Below, in pieces: positions 11,888-23,714 of a stretch of 64,000 bases of DNA; the first letter of the stretch is position 1, and every line of letters starts with the position of its first letter. Source of the DNA: Apodemus sylvaticus. Lineage: Eukaryota; Chordata; Mammalia; Rodentia; Muridae. The stretch is from the NCBI RefSeq assembly GCF_947179515.1, contig NC_067473.1:79038936-79102935 (forward strand). The letters are read 5' to 3'. Below the pieces are notes generated by a model that was not told where the DNA came from, did no database searches, and was given only the letters and a program-made list of their open reading frames with translations. The translations under genes were made by a program, and so were the position numbers.

Positions 11888-12237
11888 TCTATTGCAGTGA
11901 TACTATGGCCATAGCAGCTCTTATAAAAGAAAGCATTTAATTGGGGCTGGCTTATAGGTTTAGTCCATTCTCATCATGGCCAGAAGCATGGTGGTACACA
12001 GACTGACGTGCATGGAGCTTTAGAGATAGCTGAGAGTCCTATATCCAGATTCATAGGCAGCATAAAGGAGAGACACTGGGGGTGGAATGTGCTTTTTAAA
12101 ACCTCAAAGTCCACCCCTAAAGACACCCTCCCTCTAATACAGTATCTCCTAATCCTTTCAAATAGTGCCGCTCCCTGGTAGCCAAGCATTCAAATCTATG
12201 ATCTTACAGGAGCCATTCTCATTCAAACCACCACAAC
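11888..12237 (-). mobile_element. MT-type MaLR solo LTR
   Basis: The + strand reads CTCTTATAAAAGAAAGCATT, TAATTGGGGCTGGCTTATAG near the left and ends CATTCTCATTCAAACCACCA. This is the reverse complement of an MT (ERVL-MaLR) LTR beginning TGTGGTGGTTTGAATGAGAA. It is solo, with no internal coding region. MT LTRs are known to act as oocyte promoters when young; this one is moderately diverged. Confidence 0.85.
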
Positions 12238-12299
12238 ATGCAAAGTAGACGAGGAGCTCTGCCTGCCTGGGAGATACACTGCAGGACGTATCTTAGAGG

Positions 12300-12562
12300 G
12301 CTTAGAACCGTTCTATACATGGGTGGCGCCATTTTATCAGCTGCGGTCCTGGACTGATTACAGCTGAAAAAGGAGAAAGCGTAGGACTCCTTCCTGCAGA
12401 TGCCGTGTGATCAGCTCTACATCTCCTGCTCCCATGCCTTCCCACCTTACACTGTGACCATCTTAGACCAAGAGCCAAAACAAACCTCCCCCCACCCCTC
12501 AAGTTTCTTCTTGTGAAGTATTTAGTCAGCAGCAGTGAGAAAAGTAGCTAATGCAATAGTGC
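12300..12562 (+). mobile_element. MT-type MaLR LTR, 3' part
   Basis: GATTACAGCTGAAAAAGGAG, CCATGCCTTCCCACCTTAC, AGAGCCAAAACAAACCTCCC and the end AGTAGCTAATGCAA follow the order of an older MT-group LTR, including the polyadenylation-like AAACAAACC segment. The 5' half is missing or unrecognisable. Confidence 0.6.
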
Positions 12563-13384
12563 GGCACACCAACCTAAATAACCTTTGACTCATGGCGGAC
12601 CTTGATTCATCTGTAATCCGGTCTACCCCTCCAATCCCTGGGGCATTTTGAAGCTACGTGAGCCGGGCATACAGCTTCATCTCTGCATTGCAAAGCATAA
12701 GGACTTTCCCCCCGTGTGTAGACAACCTTTATGTACTCCTGTCTGTCCATTTCCTAGTCAATGCAGAATGCTAGGTCTCAGGTAGTCCATACATACAGAC
12801 ATGAACTCGAGCTGAACTATAGAAAGATTTCTGGCAGCCAGATAAGAACCAGTATTCTTTAGAAACTTGTGAAATGGGCTTTCTGTCCACCAAAGGAGTC
12901 AATTTTCTTGACTCTGGCAAAAGGGATGTGGGACCCTCTAGCACATATAACTGTGGCACCTATCAGCATGCAAAGCCTATGCTAGCACCCAGGCTCCCAC
13001 AGTCCTGATTTAGAAGTACCTGGTTATTTCAAAGCTCCCAGACTCTAGCATCCTGGCCCTTCTCTCCTCCCCTCAACTCCCAGGCCTGCTCCAGGTCACT
13101 GGTTCCCCCCTACCCCCCAGCCATTCTCCTCCTGATTTTTAATGATTTCCACCCCACCCCCACACTTGCTCGGTCACTTCTTTCACAGACAGCCTTACCT
13201 ATGTCCAGTCGGTTTCTTTTTCTCTCTGCTCTGGACTCCAGAGAGAGCCTGTGTCTCTGCTAAGCTGGTGACAGATGACACTTAGAGGCTATCTTCTCTC
13301 TTCTATGTCAAAAAATCATGGAAAAACGTAGTTTAACAAATACTCATGCTTCTAAGATATTTACTATCTTAATGTAGTCTATAC

Positions 13385-13385
<1 letters not shown>
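12563..13385. other. Unique sequence, no gene seen
   Basis: A pyrimidine-rich stretch lies near 13040-13170. No exon or repeat body was recognised. Confidence 0.45.

Positions 13386-13418
<33 letters not shown>
13386..13418. repeat. (TG)n microsatellite
   Basis: About 16 TG units, alternating purine-pyrimidine. Confidence 0.95.
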
Positions 13419-13419
<1 letters not shown>

Positions 13420-13972
13420 CACCAGTGTCCAATGTGAGCTTTAAGCTTCTAAAGAGTTTGAACTTGTTTCCCTGTTCCTTGCCTGAAGTCAGGGCAGCCC
13501 CAGTGATTGTCAGGATAGCGTGAGGGAATGAGCTCATGGCTGGATTTTTATCAGATGCTCTGATGGTTGTGAGAACAAACTTGTCTCATACAGAATAAAA
13601 TTTGGGATGTTTATGCTGTTTGACAAATTTCAGCTGTCTTCCTTTCTAGCATCTTTAGTTGAGTCTATATATTGTGGATTCAGCGCTGTCTTTTGAAAAA
13701 CTCACAGCTCAGAGTGTGTAATGCCTTGTGGATGAATGCAGTACCATACCGCCAGCATAAAAAGACTGAGAGCGAGCACTCCACCTTTAGAGTTCTTGAC
13801 TGGACCACCCCATTGAGTCACTTCTTCATATATCAAGTATCTTGTCTTCCAGAATGTAGCCATGGCATTTCCATTTCTCTAACATGATGTTTTAATTGTT
13901 AGCTTAAGCAACACATGATATATGATGATTTATATCCTATATTATAAAACAAAAAGTATATATACTATATAT
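13419..13972. other. Unique sequence, no gene seen
   Basis: Nothing recognisable apart from AT-rich DNA at 13910-13970 leading into the CA repeat. Confidence 0.45.
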
Positions 13973-14005
13973 AAACACACACACATGCACACACACACAA
14001 ACACA

Positions 14006-14046
<41 letters not shown>

Positions 14047-14052
14047 GCATGC
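13973..14052. repeat. Interrupted (CA)n microsatellite
   Basis: CA units interrupted by TG, AA and TA, ending ACGCACGCATGC. Confidence 0.95.
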
Positions 14053-15499
14053 AATGTTCTGTTAAGTAAGTGCAACTATCTTACTGCTCTGTTATCTTTC
14101 ATCTATAACAGAATAGATTAAGGAGGGGACACAGGACCTTGGGTGGCTCTCTGTGTCCTATCACCTTGCACAACTGGCTTTGTCTTCAAGGCTTCCTTGA
14201 CACATTTGACCCAGGAAAGTTCCTCCCTTCCTTCTGACCACACTTGTTCCTTTGCCGTCTGAAATGCTTCCTGCCCCCATGCTGGGGCTGTCAGGAGGGA
14301 CCAAGAGTTGTGAGTCCTTTTGATCTTTATGTCTAACCTTGAAAAATCCACAGAAGCCCTTTTTCTAGAGTGGAATTCAAGGAATCCTGAGGGGTGGGGA
14401 TGGCTTCTCTGAATTCCTGACCCTGGGTCCAGTGAGTTTCCTGTCACCAACAATAGGTTGGTGACACTTGCCTCACTCTTCCTTGTCTTCTATCTGGCAC
14501 GTTTCTCCCCAGCCTTGGTGACCACAACAACCCTAGAGATAAGTAGGGATGTTCCTTTATCATTTCTTTTATAATTACCATGAATTAAAATTGTTCTGCT
14601 TGATACTGAAGGTTTTCCTTCATTAACTCTGGATGCTGTGACTGTTAGTTTATCTCAACATCTTCCATATTTTCTCAGTTGCTCACTGAGGGACTGAAGT
14701 GTACCTGTCCTCACATTAGTATAATTTTGTTCACTGAATGCATATTTGAAGAAAAGCATTACGATTGTACACTGACTGAGTGTTTCGAAGGAAAGCCAGC
14801 CTTTATGTGGGAGATGCATATCTTCTAGTAATTTGATTTCTCAACTCCATGGAATACTTCTGAGTGACTTTCTCCGATATCTAATCTCAGTGAAGGGGTC
14901 TGGGCTGGTGGTCTGTGACTCTGCAGGTCCATTTCACTGACAGATACAAGCAGGCTTTCTCTTCCTGGCTGTTCATAAAGGGTGTCAATCAAGATGAAAA
15001 GTGCTGTGGCGGGAAACAGCTGGTCTTGTACCCAGTCCAGACTCTTAAGTGCAAGGTCCCCACCACTGCTTCCAAACATCTCACTCCTTCAGAGCTCTAG
15101 CACTGATTCACTGGTTTCCTAAAACTCGCTTTCCAGTGTACTCTCCAAAACCCCAAAACCCTCCGGCTGGCCAGAGCAGCTTATAGGACTGAAGAGAAAC
15201 ACTGCTAATGGGGCGTGGCCCTCTGCTGCAAGTCAGTGAACATTATGGATGTGCTATGTGTGACAGTTAGCCACCATCACAGTGAGCTCCTCAGAGGAAA
15301 GGCATCACTCGCCAAATAAGCTAAGTTAGTAACAATCCCAGAGGGGAATAGTCCTATCCAGAATCTTCCTCAATTCAACCATAATCTACAAAAACAAACA
15401 AAAGTAACAACACCAAAACAAACAAACAGACAAAAACCCAACCCACCAAGGATCTTCTATGTACAAAAGTGAGTGCCAGGCATTTCTTACACAGCTGAA
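14053..15499. other. Unique sequence, no gene seen
   Basis: The frame of 111 aa on the minus strand near 14118-14453 has no recognisable homology or splice context. An AACAAAC-type A/C-rich stretch lies at 15390-15430. Confidence 0.4.
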
Positions 15500-15595
15500 C
15501 CTAGACAATGAACTCTAAAGTCTTAGGGGACACGATGTAATCCAACTACCTAGACAATGAACTCTAAAGCATTAGGGGACACGATGTAATCCAAC
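15500..15595. repeat. 49-bp tandem duplication
   Basis: CCTAGACAATGAACTCTAAA starts at 15500 and again at 15549. Both copies continue through TTAGGGGACACGATGTAATC. Over the 47 shared bases only the TC/CA dinucleotide in the middle differs, so the event is recent. Confidence 0.95.
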
Positions 15596-16285
15596 CCCAT
15601 ATACTAAATATCTGCCAAGAGATATGTTAGCCTGACGTTTATTTCAGGCTTAATCCAGATTTGTGACATAATTAAGGAACTAGCAGTGTTCATCTAAATA
15701 ATGCAATTTCATTTTGTCAATACTAACTGCTTATCTATCCAATCTATGTGACTTTATCCAATGTTATCACTTTCAAAGGTATGGAGGATTGAAACAGAAG
15801 CATTCCAACATACCTTCACACACAGCCCCTGCAAAGGGAACTTAAAACCCTCGTTGAGCAGTAGCTTCCAGTTCCTAGATCTCTGATTGCAAAGGGCAAT
15901 GTAGCTGTAGTTAGAAAGATTAGCCCCTCAACAGAGTGTTCCACATGGGTATTGAAAACAGGAGGCAGGGAGTTCATGAGATACAGAGGAGGAAGAAGGC
16001 ACCTGGACCATATTGTACACCTGAATTGCTTGACTATCTAAACAAACCAGGAACTGCTTGGATTTTACCTGGGAAACTTGTTATCATTCTCCTTCTATAG
16101 GGCTTCTTAGTGTAGACCATCTAAACTCAATGTCCCCTCCACTCTGGGCCCATGCCCACCAAAGTCAAAACATGTCTGTGGGGATCCTGGCAGACCTGTA
16201 TTGGTTGCACCTAACTAAAAGACTGTGGACTATGAACCCCCAAGTTGGTAATCCTACGCTGACTCTTGGTTGTATAGAGTTTGTA
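15596..16285. other. Unique sequence, no gene seen
   Basis: No repeat or exon recognised. Confidence 0.4.
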
Positions 16286-16860
16286 TAGGGTTCTCTAGGG
16301 TCACAGAACCTATGGAATGGCTCTATATATTAAGGGAAATTATTGGAATGACTTGCAGTCTGCTGTCTAACTCAGCAATGGGCAGCTGCGAATAGGAAGT
16401 CCAAGAATCTAGTAGTTGTTCAGTCCCACAAGGCTAGGTGTTTCAGCTGGTCTTCTGTGTACGATGGAATCCTGAAGCAGTAGGTTCCAATGATTGGTTG
16501 GCAAGTACGTGCAAACAGGGAGAGAAGAGGGAGCCTTCCTTCTTCTGCTGTCCTTATGTAACAGAAGGTAAGGTCCAGATTAAAGCTGTATACCCCCACA
16601 CCTGGACCTCAGCTATTCTTGGAATTTGCTCTGTGCCAAGCTGGCCATGAACTCAGAGATCTGCTAGCTCTGTCTCCTGGGATTAAAGGTGTGTATCACC
16701 TTGTCTGGGCCTAAGCATTCCGTGGCTACTGTGCCTCAGAAGCTAGACCAAAAGCCTGTGTCTCCCAGCCTCAAGATCTGGGTCACAGGTGTGTCCTCCA
16801 CATCTGGATTATACTTCATTCCAGATATAGTCAAGTTGACAACTGGGACTAACCATTATA
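16286..16860 (-). mobile_element. Rodent LTR (ERVL/MaLR-like) with embedded B1-like segment
   Basis: The left end reads TAGGGTTCTCTAGGGTCACA, GAACCTATGGAATGGCTCTA. The right end reads TCCAGATATAGTCAAGTTGA, CAACTGGGACTAACCATTAT. Together they are the reverse complement of a rodent LTR whose 5' end contains TGGTTGTCAACTTGACTA. The middle (16636-16707) resembles reverse B1 (AACTCAGAGATCTGCTAGC, GGGATTAAAGGTGTGTATCA). No internal viral genes. Confidence 0.7.
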
Positions 16861-17544
16861 GTATTAGTGTCTGAATTTGCCTTAGTATGCTTGCACAATG
16901 ACTATGCAATTGTCCAGTTATCACTGGACATTTTTTTTCTAAACCCTACCTCTAGGCTATCGAATTCAGGAAATCACTAGAATCAGTTTCTTTTCCCTTG
17001 CAGTTGGAAAATGAGTTTTAAAATATTCATACTAACACCCTTCAGATAAATTGAACTTCTAGATTCTGTTCAAGAGTGTTTAAGTAAAGCTTAGGTTTTT
17101 TTAAAAAAAAATCAATCTTTTACATTAACGGAGGCCATTTTTAAACTATTAATTTCATATTAACCATTGACTTTGACTTACAGAACTATCTCATCAAGAA
17201 TTTCAAGAATCATTAATATTAATAAGGAAAGAAGTAAAACATCACAATTTCAACATTACAAAACACTGCCAATTTCTATTTCTGGCCATTTAACTAGTTC
17301 CCTGGCTAGCAGAGCCTTTTCCCCACGCCACAGATCACCTAGACCTGCTGCTGACTGTGGCAGTATTTAAAGCACTTCCTGCTAAGCGCAGGTCTGAACT
17401 TAGTTGACCAGAAAACTGAGCAGGACCCAGAGCAAAAGCCCTGACTCACTAGCATCGCCCTAGTGGGAGCTGCGGCCTGGAGACAGTCCTTAAGCTCAGC
17501 CTCAGCCTCAGTAGCTGCCCTGGTCTTGCTCCCCTGTTCTGACC
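16861..17544. other. Unique sequence, AT-rich then GC-richer; no gene seen
   Basis: 17030-17260 is AT-rich and low in repeats. 17400-17540 has CTCAGCCTCAGCCTCAGTAG. No exon was recognised. Confidence 0.4.
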
Positions 17545-17880
17545 GCAGCCAGCCTGGGAGGAGGAAAGGGTTTGTTTAGCTTACAGATTAAAGTCCATCT
17601 TTGAGGGAAGCCAGGGCAGGAACTGAAGCCGAGACAATGGGAGAATTACTCACTGCCTTGCTTCCCGAGGCTTACTCCACCTTGTTTAGTTTTTAACTCA
17701 GGACTATCAGTGCAGAGGTAGCCTTGCCCAAAAGGGGCGGGGCCCTCCCACATCATTCATTAACTAAGGAATGCCTCCAGAGCCCTGCTTACAGGCCCTT
17801 CTGATGGAGGCACGTCCTCGGCTGAGGTTCCCTTCCCAGATGACACTGGTTGTCACAAGTGACGGAACAGCTAACCAGTG
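17545..17880 (-). mobile_element. ORR1-type MaLR solo LTR
   Basis: The + strand has AGGAAAGGGTTTGTTTAGCT, GGGAAGCCAGGGCAGGAACT, GGGGCGGGGCCCTCCCACAT and, at the right, AGATGACACTGGTTGTCACA. It follows the reversed ORR1 layout, in which that end normally reads GTGTCAAGTTGACA. Diverged. Confidence 0.7.
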
Positions 17881-18955
17881 CAGCAGATGTATCATTCATC
17901 TCCAGAGACACTGCTTATGAAGCAAAGGGGGGCACTTCCATAGTGGCAGCTCAATCAGAACATTCCGATAAATGACGGGCTGCAGACAGCAGTGTTCCCA
18001 GGGATTATCATGAAACCGAGCAATTCCTGTGAGCTGACAACATGGCAGCCACCATGACGTCACGTCGTAACTCATACTCTCAGCTTTCAAAATAACCGAA
18101 CAAAATCCTGGAGATGAAAACATAGCATATTTTATTCAGCTAATAAGCAGATTATACTGGTGGAGAGCCATCAGGAAAACAGTGAGTGTGGTAAAGAATG
18201 AGGTGTCCATAGCAGTGGGCGGGAACCTTCACACCCCCAGTGGTTACTTCGTGTCTCCTGAGGACCCAGTTTTCTACGGCGTTAAACTAAGAGAGGATCT
18301 TTGAATCGTGTGCTGTGTACATGGAGTATTGCTTGGACATCAGTACTTGTTTTCCTTTTGCCAGATGTGTGCAGGACGCTCAGCTGTGTTAGCATAGCTA
18401 TGTGAGAAGACTCCTCAGAAAGTTCTAGGCCTTCAGAGAATCCCATAATTACCACCCTGAGTACCCAGCCTCCCCGGGCCCCCCAGTTCTTAAGGAAGTA
18501 TGTTCTCTCTGCAGTTTTCCCTCCTGCCCAGTGCCAGCCCCACCCCCACCTCACAACTGAGTCAGGAAGGATTTCCAGGAAGCACAGCAGGAACTCTGGG
18601 TTTTAGGGAACAAGAGCGACTGCCACCCCTTGATTGCTGAAGAACTAATGAACTAGCCTCAACTCAGAATCTTCACAGAGTGAAAGCAAAATCTCAGTAT
18701 ACTTCCTCGAAGCCTTTCATTGTGGTGGTGGCGGTAGTTTTTGCTGTTTAGCAGCAACAACAGGACAGACGCTGGAGCTTATCCTGCCTTCTCAGAAGCT
18801 ATTTGTTATGAAATGTTAAGTTTTCTGGTGAATTAAAGAAGTACTCTTCTAGGCAGGGACCTATGGACAACAACCACGGATTTATTTCTCCAGTTCTGAA
18901 ATCTTTGAAGGCTGCTCTGTGTATCTGCAAACATAGAACTATTGGGAACTAGTTT
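17881..18955. other. Unique sequence, no gene seen
   Basis: Contains a G/T-rich word GGTGGTGGCGGTAGTTTTT near 18723. The minus-strand frames here have no recognisable product. Confidence 0.4.
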
Positions 18956-19050
18956 TGGTGCAGGTAAGTCGGCTCAGTGGGTGGAGGCACTTGCTGGTCT
19001 GAAGACTTGCATCTAGTGCCTAGATCCCCCAAAGTAATCAGAGAGAAGTG
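18956..19050 (+). repeat. B3/B2-related SINE fragment
   Basis: GTAAGTCGGCTCAGTGGGTG, GAGGCACTTGCTGGTCTGAA and TCTAGTGCCTAGATCCCCC follow the tRNA-like head of a B3 element. The tail half is lost. Confidence 0.65.
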
Positions 19051-19769
19051 GGGGACCTAACAGAAGTAAGAGATCTAACAGAAGTAGGGGTTCTGAGAGA
19101 AGGGACCCCTAAAAGGTTCCCCTGACTCTTCCACCAGGTGGGAAATTAACAAAATTGATCTAATACCTCTCTTATGTTGAAAGCATTAAAATAATTCACA
19201 ATGTTAATTATGCAATGGGTCTGCCATTATTTATGTTACTTTCTCAATTTATTTTCTCACAGCTGAAGCCCCACGGATGATGTAACTTGCCTTCACAGAA
19301 CTACACAGGCTCTTCTATGTGCTTCCATTCGTACTATTCTCAAGGTAGTCTGCTTCCCAAGGTTATCTTTTCATCCGAAGATAAAATATTTCATGGCAAA
19401 CTTCTCAAACTATCATGAATGAATTTGAAATCTTTTAAAGACACTAACTGCATGAATGTAAGAGGAATTCAAGTAAACTGATAGAAGAAAGACTTGCATT
19501 TCTAAAGCAAATAATGAGTCAAAAAAAGGATATATTTGCTAAAACATTGACCAGTCAGAGATTGCTATAGTTGCCAGTATTTAGAGAGTTCTTATAAGCC
19601 AATACGTACACTGACACACCAATGATGGGACTGGGTTGTGAGTGATTAGGAGCCCAGTCTCTAGACGTAGTTCTGGGCTCAAATCTAGGTGCTAATATTT
19701 GGTGTCATTACAAGGCATGATCTATAACTTCCACACACACCTTAGATTTATATTTAAAATGACAGATCA
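19051..19769. other. Unique sequence, no gene seen
   Basis: A short direct repeat of AACAGAAGTA-type words lies at 19058-19090. Otherwise nothing was recognised. Confidence 0.4.
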
Positions 19770-19918
19770 GACCAAGCATGACAGAGAACACCTTGAATCC
19801 AGCACTCAGGAGGCGTGAGGATCTCTGTGAGTTTGAGACCAGCTTGATCTAAATGGCAAGTTCCAGGCTAGACAGTGCTATATGAGACACTGCCTCAAAA
19901 TAAAGTAAAATATAATAA
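19770..19918 (+). repeat. Diverged B1 SINE
   Basis: GAATCCAGCACTCAGGAGGC, GTGAGTTTGAGACCAGCTTG and CTATATGAGACACTGCCTCA, with an A-rich tail AAATAAAGTAAAATATAATA. Old copy. Confidence 0.8.
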
Positions 19919-20101
19919 ATTATCCCTAGGAAGAATAAGGTCCCACAGAAACAATCCCTGCTATAATTATGCTGACTCCAATTATTTTGACTAAGAATAA
20001 GTAATTGAAACAAATTTTGTATCTTGACTAATCAAGCATTCAAATTAATACACCAGTTAGATACCATTGTGCCTAGTAAATCTGAATTTAAAGATATATG
20101 G

Positions 20102-20270
20102 GGTTTTTTTGTTCCCCCCAGCAGGCCCCCCCTCCACAGGGTTTCTCTGTGTAGCCCTAGTTGTCCTGGAACTCACTTTGTAGACCAGGCTGGCCTTGAA
20201 CTCAGAAATCCACCTGCCTCTGCCTCCCAAGTACTGGGATTAAAGGTGTGTACCACCACTGCCCAGCTTT
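20102..20270 (-). repeat. B1 SINE
   Basis: Poly-T at the left, then CAGGGTTTCTCTGTGTAGCC, GACCAGGCTGGCCTTGAACT and CTGGGATTAAAGGTGTGTAC. This is a complete, fairly well-preserved reverse B1. Confidence 0.95.
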
Positions 20271-20544
20271 GTTAGTTTTGATGCATATATAGTAAGTTTC
20301 AGACTGAATATGATTGGAGACATTTTTTTCCAGAAGGCAATTTAGACATTTTATCAAGGGCAGTAGACATTTTTGTAGCCTCTGTCCTGTGCTGTCTTTG
20401 CTATCCCGAGGGCAGCAGTTTGGGTGTGGCCTCCTGGGAATTACACTGTACTTGTGCGGCTGGGGCCTGACATTGACTTGTTCAGCTCGCAGCAATCAAG
20501 CCCACAAGTCTGAGCCACATGCAGATTTAATAGATTTATGTGTG

Positions 20545-20690
20545 AGAATCTTTATCACAGCATATTTCATAAGAGCAAAAATTGTTAACATTGTGTATTT
20601 CATTCATCGGAGGAGTAATAAATGATAGGTTCATACAATATAGCTATACCCCATTAAAAACCATATTCATATTCAGAGATGAATAACACA
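20545..20690 (+). repeat. Ancient L1M-like 3' ORF2 fragment
   Basis: CATTTCATAAGAGCAAAAA at the left and CATACAATATAGCTATACCC, CATTAAAAACCATATTC further right match the order of the 3' end of mammalian L1 ORF2 DNA. It is heavily mutated and non-functional. Confidence 0.5.
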
Positions 20691-22407
20691 AGTCTACTCT
20701 GAAGCAAAAGTGGCTTCATTATTACCTCCAACTTAAAAGAGTAAAACTTATTCATTAGAAAATGACACAATTTGGAAATATTAAATAAATAATCAGATAC
20801 TAAGGATTGTTAACCTTGATGAAGACACCATGATGAGGTCCCAACAGTTTTATCCCCATGAATGTTCCAACAGAATGCAAACTTCAGAAGCTCCAATGCT
20901 GAGCCGCAGAGCCCCACAGTGGGGAGAATGACGTCACTGACCAATGGTGATGAAAATATGGCTGATTTTTTAAAAAGATATCAATATCTAAACTCTAAAA
21001 TGCACATAGGAAACTTGAATTAGTAATGAAAAGAATAATATAAAGACAATCATAAGTGCCTTTAACGTATTCATATTTATTTCAGTGCTTTTAGTATGAA
21101 ATATTAGAAAAAATGCCAATATTCTTTTTGCAAAATGAGTACCATTCATTAATCACTTGGCCTCCTCCCTATTAATGAGAACATGTAAATACATATGCAA
21201 ATGAACTGAGTTTCTACGAGGAGACGGTAACAAGGTGCTCTACAACAGAGAAGGTAGTGGCAGAACTTGAAAAATGGAAGGGAAGAGGAAGGCTAATGTA
21301 GTGGGATACTGTCAACTGATAATAAAATAAGATGAGGGAGAACATGAAGAAACGAAGAGAGGCCAAAGTGACTTAAAAGGATGCAGTGGGAGGGGAATAT
21401 AGAGCCAGAGTTGAAAATGAAAATGTATAAAGTTGTAACATTCTTCATTCTTTTTCATAAATCTTGCCACGTTATCATGTTCAAGTAGCTGACAAATGTA
21501 GTCAATATTACCTATTTCTAACCCTAGGGTATTTTTGTCCAATATCACCATCAGGATGAGTTTAGCATTCAGACATTTGGTCCACACAATTGCATATACT
21601 CACATGTCTAGAAATACAAATTGAGTAAACTCGGCGTCCCTCGAGATTGATAACATTCAGCAGACAAAGCTTTAATGTCGCAAGAGGGTCTGAAGCATTC
21701 AGGTTCTTGACTAACTCCCAAGGAGAATTACATTTAGGCTTATAGAAAATTAAATTCACTGGGCAGGGCAGAAGAGACTATCAGACAGCATCCCATTGTG
21801 TTAATCCTGCTTCTGCCCTGCCGTGTGGAAAATCAGGGCAGCCTGCTGCCTTTAAATGGCTTGGAAAACCAGAACGAAGATAAACAGTTGCATTCTATAA
21901 ACATTACTGAAATTCTATTATAGGAAAGGGTCCCGGAATAAAGGAGAGAGATACTGAAGCCGCGACATGCCATCACTGCCCTGCAGGGTCTCTCAGTTGA
22001 GTGAGAGAGAGAGCCAGGTAGGAAGACAACCGCAAAGCATCGCAGGGTTTATTAAAAACGCTGAACTGATGGTGAATGTGCAGAGGGGTTAAGGGGCAGC
22101 TCCCTGGCAAGGGGCTTCAGTCACTACTCTGCTCACAGCAAGGCTTGGGGACTTGCAACCAGAGCCTCACCCACCAGATTGTGAAGAATGCAGGCCCTAT
22201 ACTAGCAACCCCTGAACCAGCAGCTCTGGGGAGGGCAGCCCAGGGATCACGAGCAAAAGCTCCTCAGGTCTTTGTTTATAGAGAAGAAGCATTGTTCTGA
22301 AGCATAGGCACAATGATGTAATAATGTAAGCCATTCTGTTGATCATGATAAACCTTTAATAACACTTTTTAAAAATCAATAGTTATACATGCTCATTATT
22401 GAAAAAC
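20691..22407. other. Unique AT-rich sequence, no gene seen
   Basis: An octamer-type ATGCAAAT lies at about 21194-21201 within a repeat-poor AT-rich stretch (21060-21210) that could be a conserved element. A GAGAGAGAGAG run lies near 22003. No exon was recognised. Confidence 0.4.
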
Positions 22408-22418
22408 TAGAAATGTGG

Positions 22419-22626
22419 GCCGGGGGGTGGAGGGTAATGGCACACGCCTGTAATCCCAGCACTCTGGGAGGCAGAGGCAGGCGGATTTCTGAGTTCGAGG
22501 CCAGCCTGGTCTACAGAGTGAGTTCCAGGACAGCCAGGGCTATACAGAGAAACTATGTCTCAAAAAAAAAAAAAAAAAAAATCCAAATCCAAATCCAAAA
22601 AAACAGAAAGAAAGAAAGAAAAAAAT
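22419..22626 (+). mobile_element. B1 SINE with expanded tail and 11-bp target-site duplication
   Basis: GGCACACGCCTGTAATCCCA, GAGGCAGAGGCAGGCGGATT and CCAGCCTGGTCTACAGAGTG mark a young B1. The tail is A20 followed by CCAAAT units and GAAA units. TAGAAATGTGG flanks the element at 22408-22418 and 22627-22637, so the CCAAAT and GAAA expansions arose inside the insertion's tail. Confidence 0.95.
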
Positions 22627-22648
22627 TAGAAATGTGGAAGAATACAAC

Positions 22649-22858
22649 AGAAGAAAAAAAAGAAGAGGAGGAGGAAGAAAAGAAGGAGGAGGAAGAGGAG
22701 GAGGAGGAGGAGGAGGAGGAGGAGAAGGAGAAGAAGGAGAAGAAGAAGAAGAAGAAGAAGAAGAAGAAGAAGAAGAAGAAGAAGAAGAAGAAGAAGAAGA
22801 AGAAGAAGAAGAAGGAGAAGAAAGAAAGAAAGAAAGAAGGAGAAGAAGGAGAAAGAAG
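22649..22858. repeat. Polypurine tract (GGA)n/(GAA)n, about 210 bp
   Basis: Nearly pure purine on the + strand: GGA-rich on the left, GAA-rich in the centre, GAAA and GGAGAA words on the right. It starts just outside the B1 target-site duplication. Translations of it (long Lys/Glu or Ser frames) are artefacts. Confidence 0.97.
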
Positions 22859-22954
22859 ACTCTTAATGTGTCAATATACTGGTTAAAGATCTGAGAGAGG
22901 CAGAACAGGAGGCGAATGACAAGAAAATCCATCTGGAGGATATGTATCTGTGTG

Positions 22955-23280
22955 GTGAGGTCTGAATGTGAAATATGTCTATGCTCCCCCAAAGTCATGT
23001 GTCTGAACACTTGGTGTTTAGCCTGCGAGGCTGCTTGGGGTGGTGATTAAGCCTTGAGAATTTGGGGATTAGCTAGAGGATGTAAGCTGCTAGGTGCTGG
23101 CTTTTGACCTTTACACTCAATTCTGGTTCTGGGCCCATGCTTTCTGCTGACTGATTCACTCACTAAGCTGTGAGGAGCCCTGGCTGGTGCCCTTGCTATC
23201 TTAAATTCCCAGAACTGACAGTTTATACTCCTTAAAACCCAGAGCCAACATGCACTTCTCCCTACATTATTGTTGTCCGG
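22955..23280 (+). mobile_element. Older MT-group MaLR LTR
   Basis: It starts TGTGGTGAGGTCTGAATGTG, a MaLR-type LTR 5' end, followed by CATGTGTCTGAACACTTGGT. Later parts are diverged. The orientation is the same as the ORR1 LTR beside it. Confidence 0.6.
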
Positions 23281-23299
23281 TATTTGGTAACTATATATA

Positions 23300-23702
23300 T
23301 ATATATGGAGCGGGGGTTGTGGACAACTTGTCGTAAGCTGGAGTTACCTGGGAAGAGGGAAACTCAACTGAGGGAAGGACTCCATCAGATTGGCCTATAG
23401 GCAAACCTGTAGGGGGCATTGTCTTAACTAACAATAGATGCAGTAGAGTCACAGCCTGCTGCCACTCCCAAGCAGGTGGTCCTGGGTCTTGTAAAAACAA
23501 CAACAAAGCAGAGCAAGCCATGGAAAAACCAAGCCAGTGAGCAGCCGTCTGCCATGGTTTCTATTTTAGTTCCTGCCTCTAGGTTCCCGCTAGAGTTCCA
23601 TCCCTCAGCGGAGTTGAAGCATAAACCAAATAACCACATACTACCTCTTGAAATTGATTTTGGTCATGGTGTTTTACCATAGCAACAGAAACCAAACTAG
23701 GA
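23300..23702 (+). mobile_element. ORR1-type MaLR solo LTR
   Basis: CAACTTGTCGTAAGCTGGAG near the start, TCAGATTGGCCTATAGGCAA, CAGTGAGCAGCCGTCTGCCA, and the end GGTCATGGTGTTTTACCATA, GCAACAGAAACC. The layout is complete from 5' to 3'. Confidence 0.75.
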
Positions 23703-23714
23703 TGAAAGACATCT

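Noticed and set aside
22389..23010. 165- and 156-aa frames with poly-Lys/Glu or poly-Ser
   Set aside because: They start in a B1 SINE or an LTR and run through the polypurine tract; not coding.
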